A stretch of 46,832 bases of DNA from Paratractidigestivibacter sp963649365 (GTDB taxonomy: Bacteria > Actinomycetota > Coriobacteriia > Coriobacteriales > Atopobiaceae). The position numbers and the translations under genes are program-made. The DNA lies in assembly GCA_963649365.1 (NCBI GenBank), contig CAVJHQ010000005.1, forward strand, positions 1 through 46,832, read 5' to 3'. Shown in pieces: positions 15,619 to 24,027 of this stretch (positions within the stretch are counted from its first letter, which is position 1; the number at the start of each line of letters is the position of its first letter). The notes under the pieces were generated by a model. It had not been told where the DNA came from. It did no database searches and saw only the letters and a program-made list of their open reading frames with translations.

Positions 15619-15731
15619 CGCCTCTTTCCATCTTCGCATCCGATCGCGCTGTGCCCGGCGGCGCGCGAGGGTTCAGTACCTGTCATACGTTTCCGACCCA
15701 TCCTTTACAACCCATATGTGCAGAAGCTCAG

Positions 15732-15747
15732 GGGGCGCATGCGCCCC
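15732..15747. repeat. 16-bp perfect GC-rich palindrome upstream of lacA
   Basis: GGGGCGCATGCGCCCC is a perfect palindrome in the 205-bp gap between the repressor gene and lacA. No U-run follows. It might be a regulator site or a cruciform, or chance in GC-rich DNA. Confidence 0.45.
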
Positions 15748-15823
15748 GCGGCGGAGCCTTGCCGAGAAACGCGCTCGGCGCAGGCCCTTGGGAGCTTCTT
15801 GCCAAAAAACCAAGGAGGACACC

Positions 15824-16252
15824 ATGAGAGTTGTTATCGGTTCCGACGCCGAGGGCCTGTCCCTTAAGAACATCGTCAAGGACGCCCTGGTCGCCGACGG
15901 CCACGAGGTCGTCGACCTCTCCGTCGAGCCCGCGGCCGACTTCGTCGACTCCGCGCTCGCCGTCGCCGCAGACATCCAGGCCAACGACGGCTCGCTCGGC
16001 TTCTGCTTCGACGGCTACGGCGTGGGCAGCTACATGGTCTGCACCCGCGTCAAGGGCATGGTCTGCGCGAACATCTCCGACGAGCGCAGCGCCTACATGA
16101 CCCGCGAGCACAACAATTCGCGCATCGTTTGCATGGGCCCGAACGTCGTGGGCCCCGAGGTGGCCAAGAAGATCGCCCGCGAGTTCCTTGCCGCCGACTA
16201 CGCCGCCGGCCGCCACCAGGTTCGCGTCGACATGCTCAACAAGATGGCCTAG
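15824..16252 (+). CDS. lacA: Galactose-6-phosphate isomerase subunit LacA
   Basis: The product is 142 aa, equal to LacA of streptococci (about 141). LacA/LacB are an RpiB-type pair converting D-galactose-6-P to D-tagatose-6-P. The start follows CAAGGAGGACACC. RpiB-family blocks are MRVVIGSDAEGLSLKNIVKD, GHEVVDLS and the C-terminal NSRIVCMGPNVVGPEVAKKIAREFL. The second block LGFCFDGYGVGSYMV differs from the canonical C-G-T-G-x-G seen in LacB, as expected for the LacA subunit. It is 71 bp upstream of lacB in the same operon. Confidence 0.93.
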   Translation: MRVVIGSDAEGLSLKNIVKDALVADGHEVVDLSVEPAADFVDSALAVAADIQANDGSLGFCFDGYGVGSYMVCTRVKGMVCANISDERSAYMTREHNNSRIVCMGPNVVGPEVAKKIAREFLAADYAAGRHQVRVDMLNKMA

Positions 16253-16323
16253 CAGGGAAGCGCCGCAAGAACATCAGCGCCTCTTTGCCGCCACGTACCG
16301 TCCTACGCATAAGGAGATTAACC

Positions 16324-16842
16324 ATGATCATCGCGCTTGGCTGCGACCACATCGTCACCGACGAGAAGACCTATCTGCACGACCGCCTCGAGGAGGCCGG
16401 CTACGAGGTCCTGGACGTGGGCACCTACAGCCACACCCGCACGCACTATCCCATCTACGGTAAGGCCGTGGGCGAGGCCGTTGCCTCCGGCCGCGCCGAC
16501 CTCGGCGTCGTTTTGTGCGGCACGGGCATCGGCATCACCAACTCCGTGAACAAGGTCCCCGGCGCCCGTTGCGCCCTCGTCCGCGACATGACCTCCGCGC
16601 TCTACGCTCGTCGCTGCCTCAACGCCAACGTCGTCGGCTTCGGCGGAAAGATCACCGGCGAGTTCCTCATGGCCGACATCATGCTCGCCTTCCTCAAGGA
16701 GGGCTACGAGGCCACGCCCGAGCACGACGCCCTCGTGGCAAAGATCGACGCCGTGAACAAGGCCGACGCCGAGGCGCAGGCAGACCCCCATTTCTTCGAC
16801 GAGATCATCGAGAAGTGGGACCAGGGGTATTATCACGATTAA
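16324..16842 (+). CDS. lacB: Galactose-6-phosphate isomerase subunit LacB
   Basis: The product is 172 aa, as in other LacB proteins. RpiB-family features: MIIALGCDHIVTDEKTYL at the N-terminus, active-site CGTGIGITNSVNKVPGARCALV, and NANVVGFGGKITGEFLMADI. It forms the hetero-oligomeric isomerase with LacA. The ATG at 16324 follows AAGGAGATTAACC; a longer frame begins inside lacA and is not real. The tagatose-6-phosphate kinase and aldolase (lacC, lacD) that normally follow are missing; the next gene is an epimerase. Confidence 0.94.
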   Translation: MIIALGCDHIVTDEKTYLHDRLEEAGYEVLDVGTYSHTRTHYPIYGKAVGEAVASGRADLGVVLCGTGIGITNSVNKVPGARCALVRDMTSALYARRCLNANVVGFGGKITGEFLMADIMLAFLKEGYEATPEHDALVAKIDAVNKADAEAQADPHFFDEIIEKWDQGYYHD

Positions 16843-16927
16843 CGTTCACCCTGAGGGGCCGGGCGCGGCTGCGCGCAAGGCGCGGCTCGCCGCCCGACCC
16901 CGCCGTTAGCCCCGGAAAGGACCTGCG

Positions 16928-17800
16928 ATGAAGACCACCATCTCGAACGACGCCCTGAGCGTCACCGTCACCACGGAGGGCGGCAGCCTTACCTCCATCC
17001 AGGCGGGCGGGCGCGAGTACCTCTGGCAGCCCGACCCCGCTGTGTGGACCGGCCAGGCGCCGATCTGCTTCCCCGTCTGCGGCGGCCTGCGCGACGGCCG
17101 CGCCGTGACCGCCTCCGGCAAGAAGGTCGAGCTCGCGCGCCACGGCCTCGCCAAGTCCTCCGAGTTCGAGACCGTCGTGGCCGAGGACGATCGCGCCGTC
17201 CTGCGCCTCGCGTCGAGCGAGGCGACGTTCGCGCAGTACCCGTTCGACTTCGTGCTCGAGGCCCGCTACGCGCTCGAGGGCGCGAAGCTCCGCGTGACCT
17301 ACGCCGTCACGAACACGGGCGCCGAGCCCATGCCCTTCTTCATCGGCGGCCACCCGGCTTTCCGCTGCCCCATCGAGGAGGGCGAGGCCTATGACGACTA
17401 CATGGTGCGCTTCGAGAAGCCCGAGGGCGACGTCTGCACCGCCGTGCCGTCAACCGGCCTGATCGACGTCGAGCACCGCAGCCCCGCCCCGCAGGGCGAC
17501 GGCCTCGAGCTGCCGCTGACCCACGGGCTCTTCGACTTCGCCGAGACCATCTACGACGAGCTCCAGAGCCGCAAGGTCGAGCTCGTGGGCAAGGCGGGCC
17601 ACGGCGTGCGCGTCGAGTTCGCAGACTTCCCGTACCTGGTCGTGTGGAGCAAGCCTATCGGCGACTTCGTGGCGCTCGAGCCCTGGGGCGGTCTCTCCAC
17701 CTGCTCCGATGAGGACGACGTCCTCGAGCACAAGCGCGGCTGCGTCGTCGCCGCGCCCGGCCAGACGGTCGAGAAGAGCTTTACCGTCGAGCCGTTCTAA
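16928..17800 (+). CDS. Aldose 1-epimerase family protein, LacX-like
   Basis: The product is 290 aa. It matches the galactose-mutarotase-like fold, LacX subgroup. The conserved His/Glu environment is seen in ICFPVCGGLRDG, HGLAKSSEFE, PFFIGGHPAFRCPI and VALEPWGGLSTCSDE. LacX proteins accompany lac operons of Gram-positive bacteria and probably interconvert anomers of sugar or sugar-phosphate. It starts after AAAGGACCTGCG and closes the lacR-lacA-lacB-lacX unit, followed by a strong terminator. Confidence 0.88.
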   Translation: MKTTISNDALSVTVTTEGGSLTSIQAGGREYLWQPDPAVWTGQAPICFPVCGGLRDGRAVTASGKKVELARHGLAKSSEFETVVAEDDRAVLRLASSEATFAQYPFDFVLEARYALEGAKLRVTYAVTNTGAEPMPFFIGGHPAFRCPIEEGEAYDDYMVRFEKPEGDVCTAVPSTGLIDVEHRSPAPQGDGLELPLTHGLFDFAETIYDELQSRKVELVGKAGHGVRVEFADFPYLVVWSKPIGDFVALEPWGGLSTCSDEDDVLEHKRGCVVAAPGQTVEKSFTVEPF

Positions 17801-17807
17801 GGCTATC

Positions 17808-17846
17808 CGGCGGCGGGAGGGCGGGCGCCTTCCCGCCGCCGTTTTG
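17808..17846 (+). terminator. Intrinsic terminator after lacX-like gene
   Basis: CGGCGGCGGGA (17808-17818) pairs perfectly with TCCCGCCGCCG (17831-17841), followed by TTTTG. It lies 8 bp after the stop and separates the convergent PRD-regulator gene. Confidence 0.9.
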
Positions 17847-17878
17847 CGCGGTTCGGTCGTCGCGCTGTATGCGGCGCC

Positions 17879-19852
17879 CTATGCCATCAACGCGCAGAGC
17901 CGCTCGATAAAGGCCTCGTAGCCCGAGATCCCTACAAGTCGACCGATTTTGCCGGGGTCCGAGAGCATGCCGACGAGCGGGTCGAACACCTCGTAGAACG
18001 CGTCGGCGTCATTCTTGTTGAACGCTAACATGAACACGAGGTTGACGCGGGCCCCGCCCCAGTCGATGCCGCGCGCCGACGAAAGCACGGCGACGGCGCT
18101 TCTCTGCGCCCCCATGTGCACCGTGTGCGGAATCGCGAAGCGCGCATATGCCGTCGATGAGAGCTCCTCTCGGCGAAGAATCTCCTGCTCAAAGCCGGGC
18201 GAGACGTACCCTTGCCTCTCGAGCAGCCCGGCCATCAGGTGGATCGCCTCGTCACGCGTAGCCACGTCGCCGGCGTCGCCGCCATCGCCTTCGGCGGCAA
18301 TAAACAACTCAGGCTTGATGAGCTCCCGCAGGCTCGCCGTGACCCTTGCGCGCATGCGTTCCTCGCGGACCTGCTCGACCACGCGGCCGATCTCTTTGCG
18401 GTCGGCGGGGGAGGGAAACGGGCTGATCATGATGACGGGGGTCCTCGCGTATCGCCCGACGGGAACGGTCGACACCAGAAGCTCTATGTCCGGAACGTAG
18501 TCGAGCTCGCCTTCGGTCGTGACCACGTCGACGACCAGGATGTCGTTCTCGAAGTATTGGCTGAGAAACTGCTGGATCTGCTTATCGATTTGATAATACG
18601 AGGGACAGTACAGCGCGACCGGCACCTTGTCGGTAAGCTGCTTCTGCACCTCGATGCTGCTCCCCAGGTGAAACGCTATGTAGCCGATCTCGTCCTCGAC
18701 GACCTCGATGCCGGTCTTCTGCCCTATGGTTGCCGCCTCGGCCACGGCCGTGTCGTAAAGCAAAGGGCAAGAGCTGCGGATCTGTTGGGTAAGCGGGTTG
18801 CGCGCGTGCTCTCCGCGGCGGGCGCGCGCCAAGAGGTTCTTGAGGTGCAGCGCGAAGCGCGTGTAGAAGTCGGGGTCGCCTAAGTCGATGCCGAAGTGCT
18901 CCTTGAGGTCGCGGGTCACGTCGTCGACGAGCCTGAGGCACTCGTCGCCCACGTATTCCCGCAGGCCGTCCTGCGTGGCCTGGCGCCAATCGAGCCTGCT
19001 CGCCCTCGTCGAGACGAGAAGCGCGATCTCGTCGACCTCCGACGGCGGAAACGTCACGTCGAAGCGCCTCTCGAGCCGTTGCGCGATTTCGGCGGCAATA
19101 ACGTGCTCGATACCCTGTGCCTGCGGTTCATTGTTATTTGTAACATTCGCGCGCTCTTCGGCGTCCACGCTGTGCCGCGCACGCACCCGGTCCATCGAGA
19201 TGGTCGTGTGGAGCACAATGTTGATGAGCGAGTAGTCGTTGGCGAAGCAGCGGTGCTCCGCGAGCACGCCCCGCACGCAGCTCAAGGTGTAAGCGGGGTC
19301 GAGGTCGGGGAAGGCTTGCTGGATGGTGCTGAGGTCGAGGAAGCTCGAGGTCGACTCCTGGTAAAGAAGCTCGCTCAGCAGCCTGCGCTTGTTCTTCTCG
19401 GCCCCCTTGACCTCGATGTGGTTATCGGCCTGAATGAGCTGCAGGTCAAAGTGGCCGAGCTTGCGCCGCAGGATGGAGAGAACCGTCTTCATCGTCGAGA
19501 TGCTGATGTAGAGCTCCTCGCACAGGTCGAAGACGTTGCAGCCGCCCGGCTCCTGGATCAGCCGCCTCATGATGAAGGTCGACCTCTCCAGGTTGTTCTG
19601 CGGGACGTCCGCGTCGATTGCGGGCTGCCGGGTTGTCTTCGCGGCGGCTTGCCCGGCATTGGCGGAAGCGTCGATTCGGTAGCCGTCCTGCCCCGATTCG
19701 ATGCGCGCCGCCCCGGACTCGTTGGCGCGCTTGACGTAGCTCTTTACCGTCCGGACCGAGACGCCGAGCCGCTCGGAGAGGGTGCGGGCGGTGAGGGGCG
19801 CGGCGCTGGTCTTCAGAAGACGAATCAACTCCTGCTCCTTGTTCTGCGCCAT
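17879..19852 (-). CDS. PRD-domain PTS transcriptional activator, LicR/MtlR type
   Basis: The product is 657 aa from the ATG at 19852 (GGGAGGGGAAC upstream). The order is: N-terminal HTH (AQNKEQELIRLL...LSERLGVSVRTVKSYVKRA), a second HTH around residues 90-150 (GGCNVFDLCEELYISISTM), PRD1 (about 170-240, with His in NIVLHTTI), PRD2 (about 270-390, with His in FALHLKNLL and AFHLGSSIE), an EIIB-like domain with Cys in VALYCPSYYQ (about 410), and a C-terminal fructose/mannitol-type EIIA with YARFAIPHTVHMG. PTS phosphorylation of the PRD and EII domains would couple its activity to beta-glucoside uptake. It is divergent from the HPr-EIIB-EIIC-EIIA-GH1 operon, its probable target. Confidence 0.92.
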   Translation of the reverse strand: MAQNKEQELIRLLKTSAAPLTARTLSERLGVSVRTVKSYVKRANESGAARIESGQDGYRIDASANAGQAAAKTTRQPAIDADVPQNNLERSTFIMRRLIQEPGGCNVFDLCEELYISISTMKTVLSILRRKLGHFDLQLIQADNHIEVKGAEKNKRRLLSELLYQESTSSFLDLSTIQQAFPDLDPAYTLSCVRGVLAEHRCFANDYSLINIVLHTTISMDRVRARHSVDAEERANVTNNNEPQAQGIEHVIAAEIAQRLERRFDVTFPPSEVDEIALLVSTRASRLDWRQATQDGLREYVGDECLRLVDDVTRDLKEHFGIDLGDPDFYTRFALHLKNLLARARRGEHARNPLTQQIRSSCPLLYDTAVAEAATIGQKTGIEVVEDEIGYIAFHLGSSIEVQKQLTDKVPVALYCPSYYQIDKQIQQFLSQYFENDILVVDVVTTEGELDYVPDIELLVSTVPVGRYARTPVIMISPFPSPADRKEIGRVVEQVREERMRARVTASLRELIKPELFIAAEGDGGDAGDVATRDEAIHLMAGLLERQGYVSPGFEQEILRREELSSTAYARFAIPHTVHMGAQRSAVAVLSSARGIDWGGARVNLVFMLAFNKNDADAFYEVFDPLVGMLSDPGKIGRLVGISGYEAFIERLCALMA

Positions 19853-19910
19853 GTTCCCCTCCCTTTTTGTTGCGCCCGCCCGTCCCCGCGGATCTGCCGT
19901 TTGGGCGTCA

Positions 19911-19953
19911 TTGTATAGACCGCCGCTTGCGAAAAGAGCGAAAACTTTCGCTC
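19911..19953. promoter_or_regulatory. Operator-like palindrome and promoter of the PRD activator
   Basis: GAGCGAAA (19936-19943) and TTTCGCTC (19946-19953) form an 18-bp palindrome with a 2-bp centre in the divergent region. On the minus strand a TACAAT -10 lies at about 19912-19917, so the palindrome overlaps its -35 region. It is a plausible binding site for the PRD activator or another sugar regulator. Confidence 0.5.
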
Positions 19954-20086
19954 GAGATTTGCACGAAGCCCGTGCAGGCGCGCGAGCCACGCGGCTTGCA
20001 TGGGTCGGGTGCACAACGTCGGTTGAGGGGCGCCCGCCCGTGCGGGACTATGGTCTCGGGCCCAAGATAGACATAAGGAGCAAAGC

Positions 20087-20350
20087 ATGAGAGAGTTCGA
20101 GTACGTTGTCACGGATCCGGCGGGGCTGCATGCGCGCCCGGCGGCCAACCTCGTGCGCTTTGCCGGAGGGCTCGCCTCCGCGGTCAAACTCGGCCGTGCG
20201 GGAGCGGGCAAGACGGCGAACGCAAAGAGCGTCCTCAATGTCCTTGCCCTCGCGGTCAAGACGGGCGACACCGTTCGCTTTGAGGTCGAGGGCGACGCCG
20301 AGGAGCAGGACGCCCAAAGCTTGCTCGAGTACTGCGAGAAGGAACTGTAA
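20087..20350 (+). CDS. HPr-family PTS phosphocarrier protein
   Basis: The product is 87 aa. The phosphorylated His is His15 in DPAGLHARPA. The regulatory Ser region is AKSVLNVLALAV (Ser48, equivalent to Ser46 of HPr), so HPr-kinase control is possible. It begins after AAGGAGCAAAGC and is the first gene of the Lac/Cel-type PTS operon, 36 bp before EIIB. An HPr inside a sugar-specific operon may be a dedicated carrier in addition to a general ptsH; whether another HPr exists in the genome cannot be seen here. Confidence 0.93.
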   Translation: MREFEYVVTDPAGLHARPAANLVRFAGGLASAVKLGRAGAGKTANAKSVLNVLALAVKTGDTVRFEVEGDAEEQDAQSLLEYCEKEL

Positions 20351-20385
20351 GGCACTTGCGCGGCCTGGTTCGGAAGGGGAGCATC

Positions 20386-20703
20386 ATGGCAGACATAAAC
20401 ATCCTGCTCGTGTGCGGCAGCGGAGCCTCGAGCGGCTTTATGGCAAAGGCCGTCCGCCAGGCGGCCAAGGATCGCGGCCTCGACTGGGGCGTCCAGGCCC
20501 GCAGCGACTCCGTGGTCGAGGACTACATCGACCAGATCGACCTCTTGCTCGTGGGCCCGCACCTGGCCTACATGCTCGACGACCTCAAGGAGATTGCCGA
20601 GCCCTATGGAGTCGATGTGCGGGTCATTCCCAAACAGCCCTACGGCAACCTCGACGGCGACGCCGTATGCGACTACGTCCTCGGCATCCTCGGCGACGAG
20701 TAG
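20386..20703 (+). CDS. PTS EIIB component, lactose/cellobiose family
   Basis: The product is 105 aa. The phosphorylated Cys is Cys10 in NILLVCGSGASSGFMA, the P-loop of the Lac/Cel EIIB family. The C-terminal part (VDVRVIPKQPYGNLDGDAVCDYVL) is as in CelA proteins. The ATG at 20386 has GGAAGGGGAGC upstream; the frame opening at 20356 is spurious. It receives phosphate from EIIA (22085) and passes it to sugar bound by EIIC (20713), whose start is 9 bp after this stop. Confidence 0.94.
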   Translation: MADINILLVCGSGASSGFMAKAVRQAAKDRGLDWGVQARSDSVVEDYIDQIDLLLVGPHLAYMLDDLKEIAEPYGVDVRVIPKQPYGNLDGDAVCDYVLGILGDE

Positions 20704-20712
20704 GGGCGCGCC

Positions 20713-22020
20713 ATGGACAAGGTAATGGCCTGGATGACCGACTCGTTCGCGCCCAAGATGAACAAGCTTGCGCGCAACGCCTGGATCGCGGCAATCCAGG
20801 AGGCCATCCTCACGTCGATGCCCATGATCTTCATCGGCTCGTTCGTTTCCCTGCTCACCGCGTTCGGCGGCCTGGTTCCGGGCTTCCCCGACTTCTCGCC
20901 CCTCAACACGTTCTCGATGGGGCTGCTCTCGCTCTACCTGGCGTATCTGGTGCCGTCGCTCATCATGACCAAGAAGCGCAACAGGAAGGTTGCTAAGGAG
21001 GCGGGCCTCGCGGGCGTGGCGTTCTTCCTGCTCATCGCCGGGCCGAACATCTCGGACGACGGCTCTGCCGTCACCTTCGCCGTCTCCAACCTCGGCAATG
21101 GCGGCATGTTCTCCGCGCTTCTCGCCGGCGTGTTCGTGGCTGCCGTGATGAACGCCTTCGCCAACCGTTCGTTCTTCGGGGAGGACTCGGCCGTCCCTGA
21201 CTTCATCACCGTGTGGTTCGACACGTTGCTCCCCACCCTGGTCGTCATCGTCGTGGGCTGGCTCTTTACCTTCCAGCTCAAAGTCAACCTGTCCGACATC
21301 ATCCGCGCCGTGTTCAGCCCCATCGTGTCCGTCGGCGACAACGTCCTCGGGTTCACGTTCTTCTACTTCTTTGAGTACTCGTTCCTGTATACATTCGGCA
21401 TCTCTACCTGGGTTTTGATGCCCATCGAGACCACGCTGCTCATGAACGGCATCGCGGCGAACCAGGCCGCGGTGGCAGCGGGCCAGGCGGCGACGGCCGT
21501 GAACGCCTACGGCGTCGGTTACTACTGGAGCATGGGCGGCGGAGGGGCGACCCTTGCCCTCGCCATCATGATGCTGCTGCTTGCCAAGTCCGAGAAGTGC
21601 AAGGTCATCGGCAAGGCGGCCATCGTGCCGTCCGTCTGCAACATCAACGAGCCGCTGGTCTTCGGCGCGCCCATCGCCTTCAACCCGATCCTTATGGTCC
21701 CGATGTGGATCATCGGCCTCGTCGCCCCGCTTGCCACGTGGCTCGTCATCCACTTCGGCATTGTGCCGCCCGTTACCACGACCTGGGCGTTCTGGTACCT
21801 GCCGCAGCCCATCTGCGCCTTCGCCGTCGGCGGCGTCGCGGGCGTCGCGTTCAGCCTCGCCGTCTTTGCCCTGTCCTGGATGGTCTACTTCCCCTTCTTT
21901 AAGGTCTACGACAAGCAGTGCCTCGAGGAGGAGCGGGCCCGCGCCGCCGAGCAGGCAGAGAAGTCCGCCGAGAAGTCTGGGGATGCCGGACCGGCCGCCG
22001 ACCCCGCATCGCTCGAGTAG
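20713..22020 (+). CDS. PTS EIIC permease component, lactose/cellobiose family
   Basis: The product is 435 aa, normal for CelB-type EIIC with about 10 membrane segments. It transports and delivers for phosphorylation a beta-disaccharide or aryl-glucoside. The family signature is NINEPLVFGAPIAFNPILMVP (split after 20) at about residues 313-333. The N-terminus FAPKMNKLARNAWIAAIQEAI is typical. The hydrophilic tail (EEERARAAEQAEKSAEKSG...) is an odd Ala/Glu-rich extension of about 30 residues. It sits between the EIIB and EIIA genes of the same system. Confidence 0.94.
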   Translation: MDKVMAWMTDSFAPKMNKLARNAWIAAIQEAILTSMPMIFIGSFVSLLTAFGGLVPGFPDFSPLNTFSMGLLSLYLAYLVPSLIMTKKRNRKVAKEAGLAGVAFFLLIAGPNISDDGSAVTFAVSNLGNGGMFSALLAGVFVAAVMNAFANRSFFGEDSAVPDFITVWFDTLLPTLVVIVVGWLFTFQLKVNLSDIIRAVFSPIVSVGDNVLGFTFFYFFEYSFLYTFGISTWVLMPIETTLLMNGIAANQAAVAAGQAATAVNAYGVGYYWSMGGGGATLALAIMMLLLAKSEKCKVIGKAAIVPSVCNINEPLVFGAPIAFNPILMVPMWIIGLVAPLATWLVIHFGIVPPVTTTWAFWYLPQPICAFAVGGVAGVAFSLAVFALSWMVYFPFFKVYDKQCLEEERARAAEQAEKSAEKSGDAGPAADPASLE

Positions 22021-22084
22021 GCCGCAAAGAGACGAAATCCGGCGGCGGCCCGCTGCGCCTCCGCCAACCTCAAAGGAGTTGCCC

Positions 22085-22420
22085 ATGCACACCAACGAAG
22101 AGTTCAACCAAGCGGCCATGCGCATCATCCTCCACGCCGGCGACTGCCGAGAGCTTCTCGGCGAGGCCGTGAAGATGGTCTTGGCCGACGCCCCGGCCGC
22201 CGACGTCGACGCCAAGGTCGATGAGGCCAAGGCCCGAATCGCGAAGGCCCACGCGCTTCAGACAGACATGATCCAGGACTCCATCGACGACGAGGAGCTC
22301 CACACGACGCTGCTCTTTACCCATGCGCAGGACACCCTCATGACCATCAACAGCGAGGTCAACCTGACGCAGCAGCTCATCGCCCTATACCGCAAAATTG
22401 AGGAGAAGACCAATGACTAG
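22085..22420 (+). CDS. PTS EIIA component, lactose/cellobiose family (second copy)
   Basis: The product is 111 aa. The active His is His80 in LLFTHAQDTLMTIN; AKAHALQTDMIQ is the other conserved block. It is paralogous to the EIIA at 14210 but clearly different in sequence. It starts after AAAGGAGTTGCCC and overlaps the GH1 gene by 8 bp (ATGACTAG), so translation is coupled. It phosphorylates the EIIB encoded upstream. Confidence 0.94.
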   Translation: MHTNEEFNQAAMRIILHAGDCRELLGEAVKMVLADAPAADVDAKVDEAKARIAKAHALQTDMIQDSIDDEELHTTLLFTHAQDTLMTINSEVNLTQQLIALYRKIEEKTND

Positions 22421-23861
22421 CAACCAGAAACTCAACGTGCCCGACGGTTTCCCCGAGGACTTCCTGTGGGGCGGCGCCATCGCCGCCAACCAGGCCGAGG
22501 GCGCCTGGGATGTGGACGGCAAGGGGCCTTCCATCGCCGACGCCGAGATCCTGCCCGAGACCTATGACCGCAAGCAGGTCGTCGGCTTCAGCCACACCAA
22601 GGCTGAGGTCGAGGAGGCCATCGCCGACCGCGAGGGCAACTATCCGCGCCGCCGCGGCATCGACTTCTACCACACCTATGCCAGCGATCTCGAGCTCATG
22701 GCCGAGATGGGGTTCAAGTGCTTCCGGACGTCGTTCGCCTGGAGCCGTATCTTCCCCAACGGCGACGACGAGCAGCCCAACGAGGCCGGCCTCGCGTTCT
22801 ACGACCGCCTGATCGACAAGATGCTCGAGCTCGGTATCGAGCCCGTGATGACCATCTCGCACTACGAGATGCCCGCGAACCTCGTTACGAGCTATGGCGG
22901 CTGGACCGACCGTCGCCTCGTCGGGTTCTTCGAGCGCTATGCCCGCACCTTGCTCGAGCGCTATCACGACAAGGTCAAGTACTGGATCCCCATGAACCAG
23001 ATCAACTGCCTCGGCGGTTGGGGAGAGTTCGGCAGCCTTGGTCTTTTGCGCGGCGAGTACGAGTCGTACAGCTCGAAGGTCTTCCAGGCCGTGCACAACC
23101 AGTTCGTGGCGAGCGCGCTGACGGCGAAGATCGCCCACCAGATCGACCCCGAGCTCAAGGTCGGCGTGATGACCTGCGCGAACACGCTCTATCCGCTTAC
23201 CTCCAAGCCAGAGGACATGCTCGCGGCCGAGCGCGCGACCGACCTCAACGACAACTTCTACACCGACGTGCTCGCCCGCGGCGAGTATCCCGGCTACATG
23301 CTGCGCTTCTTTAAGGACAACGGCGTCGAGCTCGACGTGGCCGACGGCGACCTCGAGCTCCTGCGCGAGAACACCGTGGACTTCATCTCGTTCTCTTACT
23401 ACTCCACGATGGCGGTCACGTCGAAGGACATCTTCACGTCGGTCCACAACCCGGAGCTTAAGGAGTCCATCTGGGGCTGGCCGGTCGACCCCATCGGCTT
23501 CAGGATCGCCTTCAACCGCTACTGGGAGCGCTACGGCCTGCCGATCTTCGTGGCCGAGAACGGCCTCGGCGCCCTGGACACCGTCGAGGACGGCCAGGTC
23601 CACGACCAGTACCGCATCGACTACCTGCGCGACCACGTGAGTGCCATGCGCGACGCCGTGCGCGACGGCGTGGACGTCTTCGGCTACGCTTCCTGGGGCC
23701 CGATCGACATCGTCTCGTGCTCCCAGGGCGAGATGTCCAAGCGCTACGGCTACATCTACGTCGACCTCGACGATAAGGGCCGCGGCACCGGCGCTCGCAT
23801 CAAGAAGGACAGCTTCGCCTGGTACAAGCACGTGATCGAGACCAACGGCGAGGAGCTTTAA
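22413..23861 (+). CDS. GH1 6-phospho-beta-glycosidase with Gln at the acid/base position
   Basis: The product is 482 aa. GH1 landmarks: DFLWGGAIAANQAEGAW at the N-terminus, TSFAWSRIFPNGD, the nucleophile Glu382 in IFVAENGLGALD, and the phosphate-recognition loop SCSQGEMSKRYGYIYVD (Ser-Lys-Tyr), which indicates 6-phospho substrates imported by the PTS. The acid/base motif, normally T-F-N-E, reads YWIPMNQIN: the catalytic Glu is replaced by Gln196 (codon CAG at 22998-23000). In plant myrosinases the same change goes with thioglucoside cleavage. The enzyme may thus act on substrates with good leaving groups, or use another residue. It is the enzyme of the upstream PTS operon. Confidence 0.9.
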   Translation: MTSNQKLNVPDGFPEDFLWGGAIAANQAEGAWDVDGKGPSIADAEILPETYDRKQVVGFSHTKAEVEEAIADREGNYPRRRGIDFYHTYASDLELMAEMGFKCFRTSFAWSRIFPNGDDEQPNEAGLAFYDRLIDKMLELGIEPVMTISHYEMPANLVTSYGGWTDRRLVGFFERYARTLLERYHDKVKYWIPMNQINCLGGWGEFGSLGLLRGEYESYSSKVFQAVHNQFVASALTAKIAHQIDPELKVGVMTCANTLYPLTSKPEDMLAAERATDLNDNFYTDVLARGEYPGYMLRFFKDNGVELDVADGDLELLRENTVDFISFSYYSTMAVTSKDIFTSVHNPELKESIWGWPVDPIGFRIAFNRYWERYGLPIFVAENGLGALDTVEDGQVHDQYRIDYLRDHVSAMRDAVRDGVDVFGYASWGPIDIVSCSQGEMSKRYGYIYVDLDDKGRGTGARIKKDSFAWYKHVIETNGEEL

Positions 23862-23868
23862 GCTCGCG

Positions 23869-23905
23869 GGCCGGACGCGCGGGCCCTGCGTGCCCGGCCT
23901 TCTTT
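23869..23905 (+). terminator. Terminator-like hairpin after the GH1 gene
   Basis: GGCCGG (23869-23874) pairs with CCGGCC (23894-23899), with ACGC/GCGT inside, followed by TTCTTTCC. It may separate the GH1 gene from the EIIBC gene. A 16-bp perfect palindrome, CCGCGGCATGCCGCGG, lies further on at 23984-23999. Confidence 0.55.
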
Positions 23906-24027
23906 CCACCTTTCCCTTAGCAAACTTTCCTTGTGCGCATGGGCGGCGCCGTGTATCGATCGCGGTATGCGGCGCCGGCCTGGCCGCGGCATGCCGCGGC
24001 TGCGCCGTCGCCGAAAGGAACACGAAC

